Shown piece after piece: positions 9,113-17,842 of a stretch of DNA of 64,000 nucleotides (its first letter is position 1; the number at the start of each line of letters is the position of its first letter). The notes beneath the pieces were generated by a model that saw only the letters and a program-made list of their open reading frames with translations, was not told where the DNA came from and made no database searches. Source of the DNA: Pseudomonas bubulae (lineage in GTDB: Bacteria; Pseudomonadota; Gammaproteobacteria; Pseudomonadales; Pseudomonadaceae); NCBI RefSeq assembly GCF_900618535.1, contig NZ_UYJA01000003.1:558001-622000 (forward strand). Reading direction: 5' to 3'. The position numbers were made by a program, and so were the translations under genes.

Positions 9113-10405
9113 TTACAAGATGTTCAGTGGGTACTCGGCAATGATACGTACGTCGTTGTTGTCTGTGCCGTTCACGCTGTTGTTGCCGTTGGTGCGGTAA
9201 ACCGCGCTACGCAGACGCAAGGACAGGTCTTTGGCCGGGCCTTCCTGCAATACGTATTTGGTCTCGAAGTCGAACTCGTGCTCTTTGCCTTCGCCCGTGC
9301 TGGTGGAGATGTTGTCACCTTTCACGTAGCGAGCCATGAAGCTCAGGCCTGGCACGCCGTAGCTGGCCATGTTCAGGTCGTAGCGACCCTGCCAGGAGCG
9401 TTCGTCACGCTGGTTGAAGTCGGAATATTGCACGGAGTTGGCGAGGAAAATAGTACCGCCGCCATCTACGCCGTAGTAGTAAGCGCTGTCACCGGTGGAG
9501 CGCTGGTGAGCGATGGTGAACTTGTGGGCGCCCAGGCTATAGGCGGCTGCCAGGCTCCAGATTTTGTTGTCAACGTCGCCGGCGCGTTCCTGACCCTGGC
9601 TCGAGGTTCTGTAGCCGTTGAAGTCGAAGTTCAGGGCTTGAGACTCTGCGATTGGCAGGGTGTAGTTCAGGTTGATGTACTGCTTCTTGAAGTAGTCATC
9701 AACATCGGATGCGGCAATGCCGCCGACGAAGTTGTCAGTGAACTGGTAGGTTGCGCCGGCAATATTGGCGGCGGTCAGGCCTGGCTCGCCTTTGCCGTTG
9801 ATGCTGTCACGGGCCATGCCAGTCTGGGAGCTCAGTGCGGTGAAGCGACCTGCGGTCAGCTCCAGGCCTTTGATTTCCTTGCTGGTGATCAGGGTGCCGG
9901 TAGCAACCTCAGGCAGCAGGCGGCTGTCGTCAGTGGAGAAAACCGGGCTGGCGACGAACTGGTTGCCGTATTTCAGCTCGGTGTCGGACAGGCGGAATTT
10001 GACCGCGCCGCCGATTTTCCCTTGGGTATCTTCAGGGGAGCCATCGCTTTTGCTGGCGAACAGGCCGTTGCCCTGGCGACCGGCACCGCCATCCAGGCGT
10101 GCAGTACCCATGGCGAAAGCATCAACACCGACACCAATGGTGCCTTGGGTGAAGCCGGACTGGTAGTTAAGCAGCTCGCTCAGGCCCCAATCTTCACGGT
10201 AGCCGCTTTTGAACGAACCATCGGCCTGCTGCTTGTTGCCAGCACCGTTACGGAAGTCGCGGTTCATGTACAGCATGCGGGTTTTGGAAGTCAGCGTGCT
10301 GTCGTCAACGAAACCTTTTGCGTCGTCCTGGGACGAAGCCATTGCGAACTGAGTAGTGCCGGCTGAAACAGCCAGGGCGATCATGCTCCACTTCATCACG
10401 CGCAT
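9113..10405 (-). CDS. oprD: OprD-family outer-membrane porin
   Basis: OprD porins are 18-stranded outer-membrane channels for basic amino acids and related small molecules; in P. aeruginosa OprD also admits carbapenems. The 430-residue precursor has a signal peptide (MKWSMIALAVSAGTTQFAMA, cut near residue 23). The mature N-terminus is typical (DDAKGFVDDSTLTSKTRMLYMNRDFRNG), with many alternating beta strands and a C-terminal strand ending YPLNIL. An AAGGAG site lies before the ATG. Gene order (oprD, HIT, slyX, cold-shock gene) matches the P. aeruginosa oprD locus, which supports true orthology over one of the many paralogues. Specificity for arginine or lysine is inferred. Confidence 0.9.
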   Translation of the reverse strand: MRVMKWSMIALAVSAGTTQFAMASSQDDAKGFVDDSTLTSKTRMLYMNRDFRNGAGNKQQADGSFKSGYREDWGLSELLNYQSGFTQGTIGVGVDAFAMGTARLDGGAGRQGNGLFASKSDGSPEDTQGKIGGAVKFRLSDTELKYGNQFVASPVFSTDDSRLLPEVATGTLITSKEIKGLELTAGRFTALSSQTGMARDSINGKGEPGLTAANIAGATYQFTDNFVGGIAASDVDDYFKKQYINLNYTLPIAESQALNFDFNGYRTSSQGQERAGDVDNKIWSLAAAYSLGAHKFTIAHQRSTGDSAYYYGVDGGGTIFLANSVQYSDFNQRDERSWQGRYDLNMASYGVPGLSFMARYVKGDNISTSTGEGKEHEFDFETKYVLQEGPAKDLSLRLRSAVYRTNGNNSVNGTDNNDVRIIAEYPLNIL

Positions 10406-10558
10406 CGTGATTTGCTCCTTTGGTTTTAGGAAGAGTACTGCCGTCCCACCTGAATTATTATCTGGGCGGCTCTTTCTTTTTGTGTCGGCGCAAACTTATA
10501 TCACGCCGGCAATATTGGCGATACTTGCTCTCATAACCTTTCAGCTTCTTTACAGCCA

Positions 10559-10600
10559 TGTCGCAAATGGCACCCCACATGTCGCAAGCGCGCCGCTTAG
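10559..10600 (+). promoter_or_regulatory. ArgR-like operator upstream of oprD (TGTCGC direct repeat, 21-bp period)
   Basis: TGTCGC occurs at 10559-10564 and again at 10580-10585, inside an identical 10-base repeat CATGTCGCAA spaced exactly 21 bp. Pseudomonas ArgR, an AraC-type activator, recognises head-to-tail TGTCGC-N8-AA-N5 half-sites of 21 bp, and oprD of P. aeruginosa is arginine-inducible. Here the AA of each half-site is not conserved. A minus-strand TATAAG (10495-10500) could be the -10 box of oprD. Binding is inferred. Confidence 0.5.
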
Positions 10601-11185
10601 AGCCTTGTTTGAGCATCGATTCAGTACTGTTTCCAGTGTTGGGCATATGATTGATTTCATGTTGCCTACAATGAAAACTCAAAATTCCTACTGTTTAGCT
10701 ATTGTTATTTATCGTCGGGTTGCTGTGCTCCTGCTCAGGCCTGGCGACTGTGTCAATGATCTATGCAACAAGCGTGCTCAAATTCCTGCCTGGATGAAAA
10801 ATAAATAATATTCTGCGTTTTTGAGCTATGAGGCCTGATCTTGCTTGGGTCAAACGGCGATAAAGCTGCCTTCAGGGTGTTGTTTTTTGTTGCAAGGAGT
10901 GGTGGCTGTCCCGGATTTACGCCTTAAGCGTTACCGGTTAACACCCGCTGGGGTGGCAGGTGACGTTTTGGCGCGCTTGAAACATGCGCTTTGTGCAGTT
11001 TTGGTGCATAAGTGTTCGAGCACTGTTGCTTGGGCGTGCAGCGTCGCATTTGCGGTGCGTGCAGGGCTGGAGGCGTGATGCCAGTCGCAATCAAGGGTAT
11101 CCTTGATTCCTGTCGTCTGGCCTGCGGTGAATGTCACCGGGTGCCGGGTTGTGCTGAAATGAACGGTCAAACAGGAGAGCTCCCA
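10601..11185. other. Non-coding spacer between oprD and the HIT gene
   Basis: I see no convincing gene here. Open frames across it have no recognisable domain, poor codon choice and no ribosome site. It should carry the promoter of the HIT-slyX pair, but I could not single out a good -35/-10 pair. Confidence 0.4.
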
Positions 11186-11611
11186 GTGTTCGCTTTGGAT
11201 ACACGTCTTCAAGAGGATACCTGGCTGATAGGGGACTTCCCCTTGTGCCGCTTGCTGCTTTCCAATGATTCGAATTACCCCTGGTTTATCCTGGTGCCGC
11301 GACGCGAGGGTATAACTGAACTGTTTCAATTGGATGACGCCGACCAACAGCGGATGTGGGCTGAGACCACGGCTTTGGCGCGAGTGCTGAAAGAGTCGTA
11401 CGGTGCGGATAAAATCAATGTTGCCACCCTGGGTAATGTCGTCAGTCAGTTGCACATGCATGTGATTGTTCGTTACCGGGCTGATGTGGCATGGCCAGGG
11501 CCTGTCTGGGGCAAGCATCCTGCAAAACCCTATGCGCCGGCGGAGGTGCGTGCTGTCCGGGACAGGCTGGCATCGGCTCTTGATGCAAGTTTTACTATTT
11601 CGGAGGGTTGA
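11186..11611 (+). CDS. HIT domain protein (histidine triad nucleotide hydrolase family)
   Basis: This is a 141-residue member of the histidine triad superfamily, which hydrolyses or transfers nucleotidyl groups. The active-site triad appears as [10 protein letters not shown] near the middle, preceded by LGNVVS, the family arrangement. The start is the GTG at 11186: an AGGAG lies 8 bases upstream and the protein then begins with the family-typical FALDTRL. In-frame starts further upstream would add a cysteine-rich stretch unlike any relative. The stop overlaps the region of the slyX ribosome site, 2 bases before slyX, so the pair is co-transcribed. The substrate is unknown. Confidence 0.9.
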   Translation: MFALDTRLQEDTWLIGDFPLCRLLLSNDSNYPWFILVPRREGITELFQLDDADQQRMWAETTALARVLKESYGADKINVATLGNVVSQLHMHVIVRYRADVAWPGPVWGKHPAKPYAPAEVRAVRDRLASALDASFTISEG

Positions 11612-11613
11612 TC

Positions 11614-11820
11614 GTGACGCTTGAAGCGCGAGTGATGGACCTTGAAAGCCGCGTGGCTTTTCAGGATGACACCATTCAGGCATTGAATGATGTACTGGTG
11701 GCCCAGCAGAACACCGTGGATCGTCTGCAGATGCAGATGGCCGCCTTGCTCAAGCGCCAGGAGGAAATGGGCGGGCAGTTCGAGTCGTTTGAAGAAGAGG
11801 CTCCGCCACCGCACTATTGA
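11614..11820 (+). CDS. slyX: SlyX family protein
   Basis: This short 68-residue coiled-coil protein of unknown role matches SlyX along its length: [24 protein letters not shown], then a heptad helix, then the ending EEAPPPHY. Named for linkage to slyD in enterobacteria, it has no established function. The GTG at 11614 is chosen because GGAGG lies 7 bases upstream. A TTG two codons earlier overlapping the HIT stop is less likely. A bidirectional terminator follows directly. Confidence 0.9.
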   Translation: MTLEARVMDLESRVAFQDDTIQALNDVLVAQQNTVDRLQMQMAALLKRQEEMGGQFESFEEEAPPPHY

Positions 11821-11837
11821 TTGTTTTGTGCAGGCAT

Positions 11838-11877
11838 AAAAAAACCGCGATTCAGCCTGGCTGATCGCGGTTTTTTT
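11838..11877. terminator. Bidirectional terminator between slyX and the cold-shock gene
   Basis: AAAAAAACCGCGAT (11838-11851) pairs with ATCGCGGTTTTTTT (11864-11877), extended inward by TCAG/CTGA. It is T-rich on both strands, between convergent genes. Confidence 0.93.
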
Positions 11878-11888
11878 TCAGGCTTGAA

Positions 11889-12491
11889 TCAGCGGCGCGG
11901 CAATGCTGCGATCACGTCTTCGGCCTGCAGGCCCTTGTCGCGGTTCATGACCGAGAACTCGACACGTTGCCCTTCCACCAAAACACGGTGGCCCTCGCCA
12001 CGAATGGCGCGGAAGTGTACAAAAATATCATCACCGGAATCTCGGGAGATAAAGCCGAAACCCTTTGAGGTGTTGAACCATTTGACAGTCCCTGTATCGC
12101 GGTTGGTCATGTCATAGCTTTGCGAGGACGACGAAGGTGACGATTTATAGAAGCTGACAGCAAGATGAAGCAGTACGGCAATAACAGCAGGTGTCAGGCC
12201 CAGGAGAACAGCGGGCTGATCACCAATCGGCAGCAGCAGGCCGAACAGGGTCAGGGTCTGCAGGACAACGGACAGTACCAGCAGCGCACTGACCAGATTC
12301 TGCAGTTGATGGCGCGGGCCTTTATTCCAGAATGGAATGACTGGGGCCAGTGTCAGGTTCAGCAGGCCAAAAAACGCCAGGTAAAGGGCATCAGGATGTT
12401 GTAGGTAAGGTAAAGCTTCAGATTGCAGGCTGGGAATAAAGGACAGCAGCAAAGCCGCTGCACCCGTTATCAGGTGGACGATTTTCAACAT
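11889..12491 (-). CDS. Membrane protein with C-terminal cold-shock domain
   Basis: This 200-residue two-part protein begins with about 115 residues of four hydrophobic helices ([73 protein letters not shown]). A serine-rich linker follows, then a complete cold-shock domain at about 130-200 with RNP1 KGFGFI and RNP2 DIFVHF. Cold-shock domains bind single-stranded RNA or DNA; here the domain would be tethered to the inner face of the membrane. Relatives lie at the same position in other pseudomonads, so it is not a chance fusion. The DNA reads continuously, without a frameshift. The role of the anchor is unknown. Confidence 0.88.
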   Translation of the reverse strand: MLKIVHLITGAAALLLSFIPSLQSEALPYLQHPDALYLAFFGLLNLTLAPVIPFWNKGPRHQLQNLVSALLVLSVVLQTLTLFGLLLPIGDQPAVLLGLTPAVIAVLLHLAVSFYKSSPSSSSQSYDMTNRDTGTVKWFNTSKGFGFISRDSGDDIFVHFRAIRGEGHRVLVEGQRVEFSVMNRDKGLQAEDVIAALPRR

Positions 12492-12964
12492 TTCAATGAC
12501 TCACATTAAGATAGATCGCAAGGAAGAGCTGATTGCGCACGGTTCGCTTCAGAAAAAATGGAGGCGCTGGACACGTGAGTTCATCAGCCTATGCGCCCTC
12601 GCCGGAGGCGAAAATTGGGCAACACGCTGCCTATTTAACAGCAAAGCTTGGGTCTACTCAAATTAAGCGTATGGGTCTATCTGTGAGTGAGACTGTTCGA
12701 TGAGGCATAGGCAAAATCAGCTTATTACGAAAGCCTTGTCTTAGACGCATGTAGGCCTCTGGTCTGGGGATTGGGGGGTGGTGTGATCTGATGGGGGTGC
12801 TGCCTGCTCCGTCCATGACCATATTCGCCGCACGTAGCGAGAGCGCTCCTACAGATTTGCGGGTTTGATCCGCTGGATAAGAATTTTTACATGTCGTTTT
12901 ATGAGGCAAGTTCTTTGAAAAAAGAGTAATCAAATCCAATGATGCGCAATGGAGTGCTTTTGCG
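12492..12964. other. Non-coding spacer with a degenerate REP half-site
   Basis: No convincing gene. The first 150 bases are the probable long 5' leader of the cold-shock gene (minus strand). At 12833-12854 there is a REP-like sequence (reverse complement TGTAGGAGCGCTCTCGCTACG-like) without a partner arm. Confidence 0.4.
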
Positions 12965-13309
12965 ATGGGGCGATTGATGCGGCAAGAAAATGCCGGGTGC
13001 AGATCAATGCAGAGGGTCAGGATTGACCCTGCCATTCTGGACTTTGGCATCACGCTGGCCCGGCCATTATCACGTTCAGTACGGTTGAATGGCTTTGCCA
13101 CCTGTTTGCGGCTTGAGGAAGTGTATTGGGAGGTGTTGTCCGATATATCACGTATCAACAAGTGCTCAATAAATACGCTGCTGTCCTATATCGACCTGGA
13201 GGTTCACTTGCGCCATGGCGGGGTGAAGAACTTCAGTGGGTTCATTCGGGTCGTCTGCGTCATGCATTTGTTGAAAATGGGTCGCGGCCTTCAGGAGGTA
13301 AAACAGTAG
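12965..13309 (+). CDS. Ribbon-helix-helix domain protein
   Basis: The 114-residue frame contains, from about residue 37, RSVRLNGFATCLRLEEVYWEVLSDISRINKCSINTLLSYID. This fits the ribbon-helix-helix fold of the RHH_4 type: a strand with alternating SVRLNG, then two helices. A conserved tail follows (HLRHGGVKNFSGFIRVVCVMHLLK). Such proteins are small DNA-binding or scaffold proteins of unknown target in Pseudomonas. A GGAG lies 10 bases before the ATG at 12965, but internal methionines at residues 5 and 15 are also possible starts. The first 35 residues are poorly conserved in style. It stands alone between spacers. Confidence 0.72.
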   Translation: MGRLMRQENAGCRSMQRVRIDPAILDFGITLARPLSRSVRLNGFATCLRLEEVYWEVLSDISRINKCSINTLLSYIDLEVHLRHGGVKNFSGFIRVVCVMHLLKMGRGLQEVKQ

Positions 13310-13416
13310 CAGGTGTTTGCGGGTTGAAGGCCGCAGCCGGCTGGAGGTGCATGCTCGACGGCTTGTAATCGCCCACTATTTATGATGCATTTAGGTGCTT
13401 CTGGCTGTTCATGCGG

Positions 13417-13445
13417 CTGCAATGGCTCGATTTACCAGATATAAT
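13417..13445 (+). promoter_or_regulatory. Predicted promoter of the FmdB-type gene and aspS
   Basis: A consensus TATAAT at 13440-13445 has CTGCAA (13417-13422) as a partial -35 at 17 bp spacing, about 60 bases before the zinc-ribbon start codon. Confidence 0.55.
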
Positions 13446-13507
13446 CTCGCTCTTTGCTGTGCGGCCCTGCTTAAGGGTTGCCGCTAACGGATTGTCGAGA
13501 CACGCCA

Positions 13508-13729
13508 ATGCCCATGTACGATTACCAGTGCGCTTCCTGTGGTCATCAGCTGGAAGCCATTCAAAAGATCAGCGCTGCACCGCTGGTTGATTGTCCAGCC
13601 TGTCAGGCCCCCGAGCTGAAGAAAATGCTGTCCATGCCGGGTTTCCGCCTTAGCGGTACAGGCTGGTATGAAACAGACTTCAAGACAGGCTCGAAAAAGA
13701 ATCTGGCAGGCGGCGATAAATCCGACTGA
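13508..13729 (+). CDS. FmdB-type zinc ribbon protein
   Basis: This is a 73-residue protein with an N-terminal zinc ribbon formed by CASCG and CPAC (MPMYDYQCASCGHQLEAIQ...VDCPACQAP), as in the FmdB/CxxC_CxxC_SSSS regulatory family. A flexible basic tail follows (WYETDFKTGSKKNL). The start ATG at 13508 gives the family-typical MPMYDYQC; an ATG ten codons earlier adds unrelated residues. Its role is unknown. Location directly before aspS is a stable feature of pseudomonads and may reflect shared transcription. The gap to aspS is 109 bases. Confidence 0.9.
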   Translation: MPMYDYQCASCGHQLEAIQKISAAPLVDCPACQAPELKKMLSMPGFRLSGTGWYETDFKTGSKKNLAGGDKSD

Positions 13730-13838
13730 GGTCTAGCGAAAGCAGTCAGAACACAAGCGGGCTCTTGCAAGGTTACCAGCACCGACGGTGCGCAAGACCT
13801 CCACCGAATTTCGAATTACGAGAAGTGAAACCACTACC

Positions 13839-15614
13839 ATGATGCGCAGCCATTATTGCGGCCAACTGAACGAAAGCCTGGACGGCCAGGAAATTACCCT
13901 TTGCGGATGGGTTCACCGTCGCCGTGACCACGGTGGGGTGATTTTCCTCGATATCCGTGATCGTGATGGTCTGGCCCAGGTGGTTTTCGACCCGGATCGC
14001 GCTGAGACCTTCGCCGCTGCCGACCGTGTGCGCAGCGAGTATGTTGTCAAGATCACCGGCAAGGTACGTCTGCGTCCTGCCGGTGCAGGCAATACCAACA
14101 TGGCGTCGGGCATGATCGAAGTGCTGGGCTATGAGCTGGAAGTTCTGAACGAAGCAGAAACCCCGCCATTCCCGCTTAACGAATTCTCGGATGTCGGCGA
14201 AGAAACCCGTTTGCGCTACCGCTTTATCGACTTGCGTCGCCCGGAAATGCTCGAGAAGCTGCGCCTGCGTTCGCGCATGACTACCAGCATTCGTCGTTAC
14301 CTGGACGAGAACGGTTTCCTGGACGTTGAAACTCCGATCCTGACCCGTGCCACCCCGGAAGGCGCCCGTGACTATCTGGTGCCTAGCCGTACTCACGTCG
14401 GTTCGTTCTTTGCTTTGCCGCAATCGCCGCAACTGTTCAAGCAGTTGCTGATGGTTGCCGGTTTTGACCGTTACTACCAGATCGCCAAGTGCTTCCGCGA
14501 CGAAGACCTGCGTGCCGACCGTCAGCCTGAGTTCACTCAGATCGACATCGAAACCAGCTTTCTCGATGAAAAAGACATCATGGGCCTTACCGAAGGCATG
14601 ATCCGCAACCTGTTCAAGGAAGTGCTGGATCTGGAATTCGGCGAATTCCCGCACATGACCTTCGAAGAGGCCATGCGCCGCTACGGCTCCGACAAGCCTG
14701 ACCTGCGTAACCCGCTGGAACTGGTTGACGTTGCCGATCAGCTCAAAGACGTGGATTTCAAGGTGTTCAGCGGCCCGGCCAACGACCCTAAATGCCGTAT
14801 TGCGGCCCTGCGGGTTCCGGGTGCTGCAAGCATGCCGCGCAAGCAGATCGACGACTACACCAAGTTTGTCGGCATCTACGGTGCCAAAGGCCTGGCGTAC
14901 ATCAAGGTCAACGAGCGCGCCAAAGGCGTGGAAGGTCTGCAGTCGCCGATCGTTAAAAACATCCCTGAGGCCAACCTGAACGTGATCCTGGATCGCGTCG
15001 GTGCCGTCGATGGCGATATCGTGTTCTTCGGTGCCGACAAGGCCAAGATCGTCAGCGAGGCCCTGGGCGCGCTGCGTATCAAGGTGGGTAACGACCTGAA
15101 CCTGCTGACCTGCGAGTGGGCCCCTATGTGGGTGGTCGACTTCCCGATGTTCGAAGAGAACGACGACGGCAGCTTCAGCGCCTTGCACCACCCGTTCACT
15201 GCTCCGAAGTGCTCGCCTGAAGAGCTGGAAGCCAACCCGGCAACCGCGATCTCCCGTGCCTACGATATGGTCTTGAACGGTACCGAGCTGGGTGGCGGTT
15301 CGATCCGTATCCACCGCAAGGAAATGCAGCAAGCGGTATTCCGCCTGCTGGGTATCGAAGAAGCCGAGCAGGAAGAGAAATTCGGCTTCCTGCTGGACGC
15401 CCTGAAGTACGGCGCGCCGCCCCATGGTGGCCTGGCCTTCGGTCTGGATCGTCTGGTCATGCTGATGACCGGTGCACAATCGATTCGTGAAGTGATTGCC
15501 TTCCCGAAAACCCAGAGTGCTGCCTGTGTCATGACACAAGCACCTGGCGTGGTTGACGCCAAAGCGTTGCGCGAGCTGCATATTCGTTTGCGCGAACAAG
15601 CCAAGGCAGAGTAA
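13839..15614 (+). CDS. aspS: Aspartyl-tRNA synthetase, probably non-discriminating (Asp/Asn)
   Basis: This class II synthetase charges tRNA-Asp. It is 591 residues, identical in length to P. aeruginosa AspRS. The ATG-ATG start at 13839 yields the family N-terminus [10 protein letters not shown]. The N-terminal anticodon-binding OB domain is followed by the catalytic core: motif 2 around [19 protein letters not shown], a bacterial insertion domain, and motif 3 [16 protein letters not shown]31 and G82, the residues reported to make P. aeruginosa AspRS accept tRNA-Asn as well, are both present. This implies a GatCAB-dependent route to Asn-tRNA. An in-frame ATG upstream (13836) is adjacent and equivalent in effect. 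Confidence 0.97.
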   Translation: MMRSHYCGQLNESLDGQEITLCGWVHRRRDHGGVIFLDIRDRDGLAQVVFDPDRAETFAAADRVRSEYVVKITGKVRLRPAGAGNTNMASGMIEVLGYELEVLNEAETPPFPLNEFSDVGEETRLRYRFIDLRRPEMLEKLRLRSRMTTSIRRYLDENGFLDVETPILTRATPEGARDYLVPSRTHVGSFFALPQSPQLFKQLLMVAGFDRYYQIAKCFRDEDLRADRQPEFTQIDIETSFLDEKDIMGLTEGMIRNLFKEVLDLEFGEFPHMTFEEAMRRYGSDKPDLRNPLELVDVADQLKDVDFKVFSGPANDPKCRIAALRVPGAASMPRKQIDDYTKFVGIYGAKGLAYIKVNERAKGVEGLQSPIVKNIPEANLNVILDRVGAVDGDIVFFGADKAKIVSEALGALRIKVGNDLNLLTCEWAPMWVVDFPMFEENDDGSFSALHHPFTAPKCSPEELEANPATAISRAYDMVLNGTELGGGSIRIHRKEMQQAVFRLLGIEEAEQEEKFGFLLDALKYGAPPHGGLAFGLDRLVMLMTGAQSIREVIAFPKTQSAACVMTQAPGVVDAKALRELHIRLREQAKAE

Positions 15615-15624
15615 GTCTGACCTT

Positions 15625-15652
15625 CAAAGGCGCATCTTCGGGTGCGCCTTTG
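15625..15652 (+). terminator. Hairpin after aspS, probable terminator
   Basis: CAAAGGCGCA (15625-15634) pairs with TGCGCCTTTG (15643-15652) over an 8-base loop, 11 bases after the aspS stop. The T tract is interrupted. Confidence 0.6.
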
Positions 15653-15723
15653 CATTTGGGGTCGAGAATTTTTATTGTCAGGCCTTGGCCTGGCAAGGTT
15701 TTTAAAGGGATTCGGAGTGCGTT

Positions 15724-16470
15724 ATGGCAGGTCATTCTAAGTGGGCGAACATCAAGCACCGCAAAGAGCGTCAGGATGCCAAAAAAGGCAAGATTTTCAC
15801 CAAGTGGATCCGTGAACTGACCGTTGCTGCCCGTCAAGGTGGCGGCGATCCGAGTTCCAATCCGCGCCTGCGTCTGGCGCTGGACAAGGCCCTTGGGGCG
15901 AACATGAGTCGCGATATCATTGATCGCGCCGTGGCCCGTGGTGCCGGTGCGGCTGATACCGATGACATGGTCGAATTGAGCTACGAAGGCTATGGCCCGG
16001 GTGGCGTAGCCGTAATGGTCGAGTGCATGACCGACAACCGTAACCGTACTGCCGCGGCTGTACGCCATGCGTTCAGCAAGTGTGGCGGCAACCTGGGTAC
16101 TGACGGTTCTGTTGCCTATCTGTTCGAGCGCAAGGGCCAGATCTCCTATGCAGCCGGCGTTGATGAGGATGCCTTGATGGAAGCCGCGATGGAGGCCGAT
16201 GCCGACGACGTGGTGACCAACGAAGATGGCTCCATCGATGTGTTCACGTCGTTCTCCAGCTTCTATGCCGTGCGTAACGCCCTGGAAGCGGCAGGGTTCA
16301 AGCCGACGGATGCTGAAATCGTCATGTTGCCGACCACCAGTGCCGAGCTTGATCTGGAGGGCGCAGAAAAGGTTCTCAAGTTGATCGACATGCTTGAAGA
16401 CCTGGATGACGTCCAAAACGTCTACTCCAATGCTGAAATCCCTGACGCCGTCCTGGAACAGCTTGCCTGA
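15724..16470 (+). CDS. yebC: YebC/PmpR family protein (TACO1-type)
   Basis: This 248-residue member of the YebC/TACO1 family opens with the signature [27 protein letters not shown] and has [17 protein letters not shown] wording ([19 protein letters not shown]) in its centre. P. aeruginosa PmpR represses the quinolone-signal regulator pqsR. More recent work on the family shows binding to ribosomes to help translate proline stretches. Either role could apply. The ATG has GGAG 8 bases upstream. It precedes ruvCAB, as in many gammaproteobacteria, separated by a long hairpin. Confidence 0.95.
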   Translation: MAGHSKWANIKHRKERQDAKKGKIFTKWIRELTVAARQGGGDPSSNPRLRLALDKALGANMSRDIIDRAVARGAGAADTDDMVELSYEGYGPGGVAVMVECMTDNRNRTAAAVRHAFSKCGGNLGTDGSVAYLFERKGQISYAAGVDEDALMEAAMEADADDVVTNEDGSIDVFTSFSSFYAVRNALEAAGFKPTDAEIVMLPTTSAELDLEGAEKVLKLIDMLEDLDDVQNVYSNAEIPDAVLEQLA

Positions 16471-16490
16471 GCGATTGCGTCAATCAAGAG

Positions 16491-16537
16491 GCCGGAGGTG
16501 CTCCGTCGCGACAATCGCGGCGCTGGGCACCTCCGGC
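16491..16537 (+). terminator. Long GC-rich hairpin between yebC and ruvC
   Basis: GCCGGAGGTGC (16491-16501) pairs perfectly with GCACCTCCGGC (16527-16537). There is secondary pairing potential inside (CGCGACAATCGCGG). There is no T run, so it may be a partial terminator, an mRNA-stability element or a processing site. Confidence 0.4.
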
Positions 16538-16598
16538 TTCTGCCTTTAAGCTGTCCGGGTATGTGCCGGTGGGCATCACTTCATAAGCTGTAGGCGTT

Positions 16599-17123
16599 AT
16601 GACTCTTATTCTTGGTATCGATCCGGGTTCGCGAATCACCGGTTATGGCGTCGTGCGAGACACTGGGCGTGGCTGTGTGTACGTGGCTTCGGGATGTATT
16701 CGTACGGGGAGCGGCGAACTGCATGAGCGGTTGCAGATCGTCTATCGTGGGGTGCGTGAGGTTATTCAGACGTACGGTCCTGTCACCATGGGCATCGAAA
16801 AGGTGTTTATGGCCCGCAATGCCGATTCGGCTCTCAAGCTGGGGCAGGCCAGGGGCGCGGCCATTGTTGCGGGAGCCGAAGAAAACCTGGAGATCGCCGA
16901 GTATTCGGCAACCCAGGTCAAGCAGGCGGTGGCGGGTACAGGTGGCGCCAATAAAGAACAGGTGATGATGATGGTCATGCACCTGCTCAAGCTGACCAGC
17001 AAGCCGCAAATCGATGCGTCGGATGCCCTTGCGATTGCCTTGTGCCATGCCCACACTCGCTCCAGCTTGCTGCCCCACGGGCTGGGTGCGGCCCGTAGCC
17101 GTGGCGGGCGTTTGCGGCTGTGA
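16599..17123 (+). CDS. ruvC: Holliday junction endonuclease RuvC
   Basis: RuvC is the dimeric resolvase that nicks four-way DNA junctions moved by RuvAB during recombinational repair. The 174-residue protein keeps all four acidic catalytic residues, shifted by one relative to E. coli: D8 ([12 protein letters not shown]), E67 (MGIEKVF), D139 and D142 ([15 protein letters not shown]). It is the first gene of the ruvC-ruvA-ruvB set; ruvA begins 110 bases downstream. The C-terminal tail is basic (RSRGGRLRL). I see no LexA box upstream. Confidence 0.97.
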   Translation: MTLILGIDPGSRITGYGVVRDTGRGCVYVASGCIRTGSGELHERLQIVYRGVREVIQTYGPVTMGIEKVFMARNADSALKLGQARGAAIVAGAEENLEIAEYSATQVKQAVAGTGGANKEQVMMMVMHLLKLTSKPQIDASDALAIALCHAHTRSSLLPHGLGAARSRGGRLRL

Positions 17124-17233
17124 AACGCAATTTTTAACTGGATTGGGCTTCCTGACAGGGCTTCATCTGTAATGATGCGGCTCTGTCTTTGTATTTGTCA
17201 GCCATTGATCTGGCCAGTGAAAGGATCTGAAAC

Positions 17234-17842
17234 GTGATTGGACGCTTGCGCGGCACTCTGGCTGAAAAACAGCCGCCGCACCTGATTCTCGATGTAAACG
17301 GCTTGGGTTATGAGCTGGAAGTACCGATGACCACGCTTTATCGATTACCGTCTGTCGGCGAGCCACTGACCCTGCATACCCATCTTGTGGTTCGCGAAGA
17401 CGCCCAGTTGCTCTATGGTTTCATAGGCAAGCGCGAGCGTGACTTTTTTCGTGAGCTGATCCGGCTCAACGGCGTCGGCCCCAAGCTGGCGCTGGCGTTG
17501 ATGTCCAGCCTGGAAGTCGATGAGCTTGTGCGCTGTGTGCAGGCTCAGGACACATCGGCCTTGACCAAGGTTCCGGGGGTGGGCAAAAAGACCGCGGAAC
17601 GACTGCTGGTAGAGTTGAAGGATCGTTTCAAGGCGTGGGAGCAAGTACCCAGCATGTTCGCCCTGGTCCCTAATCAGCCGGATGCTCCGGTGCCGGTCGC
17701 CAGCGCTGAAAGTGATGCGGTGAGTGCCTTGATCTCCCTGGGCTATAAGCCTCAGGAAGCGAGCAAGGCGGTTTCTGCGATCAAGGATAAAACGTTGAGC
17801 AGTGAAGACATGATTCGCCGAGCCCTCAAGGGGATGATTTAA
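17234..17842 (+). CDS. ruvA: Holliday junction branch migration protein RuvA
   Basis: RuvA tetramers bind the junction and load the RuvB motor. The 202-residue protein has the N-terminal OB-like domain ([31 protein letters not shown]), the paired helix-hairpin-helix motifs ([14 protein letters not shown] and [18 protein letters not shown]) and the C-terminal domain that touches RuvB ([16 protein letters not shown]). The start codon is GTG with AAGGATCTGAAAC upstream. Its stop is directly abutted by the GTG of ruvB, so the two are translationally coupled. Confidence 0.97.
   Translation: MIGRLRGTLAEKQPPHLILDVNGLGYELEVPMTTLYRLPSVGEPLTLHTHLVVREDAQLLYGFIGKRERDFFRELIRLNGVGPKLALALMSSLEVDELVRCVQAQDTSALTKVPGVGKKTAERLLVELKDRFKAWEQVPSMFALVPNQPDAPVPVASAESDAVSALISLGYKPQEASKAVSAIKDKTLSSEDMIRRALKGMI

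Noticed and set aside
10356..10808. A 150-codon frame starting inside oprD and covering its leader
   Set aside because: It overlaps the oprD signal-peptide region, has no ribosome site and no recognisable domain.
12658..13161. Minus-strand frame across the spacer and the RHH gene
   Set aside because: Overlaps the supported RHH protein and has no domain or plausible start.
13773..15599. A 608-codon open frame antisense to aspS
   Set aside because: It mirrors the high-GC aspS codons, has no known domain and no ribosome site; aspS is certain.
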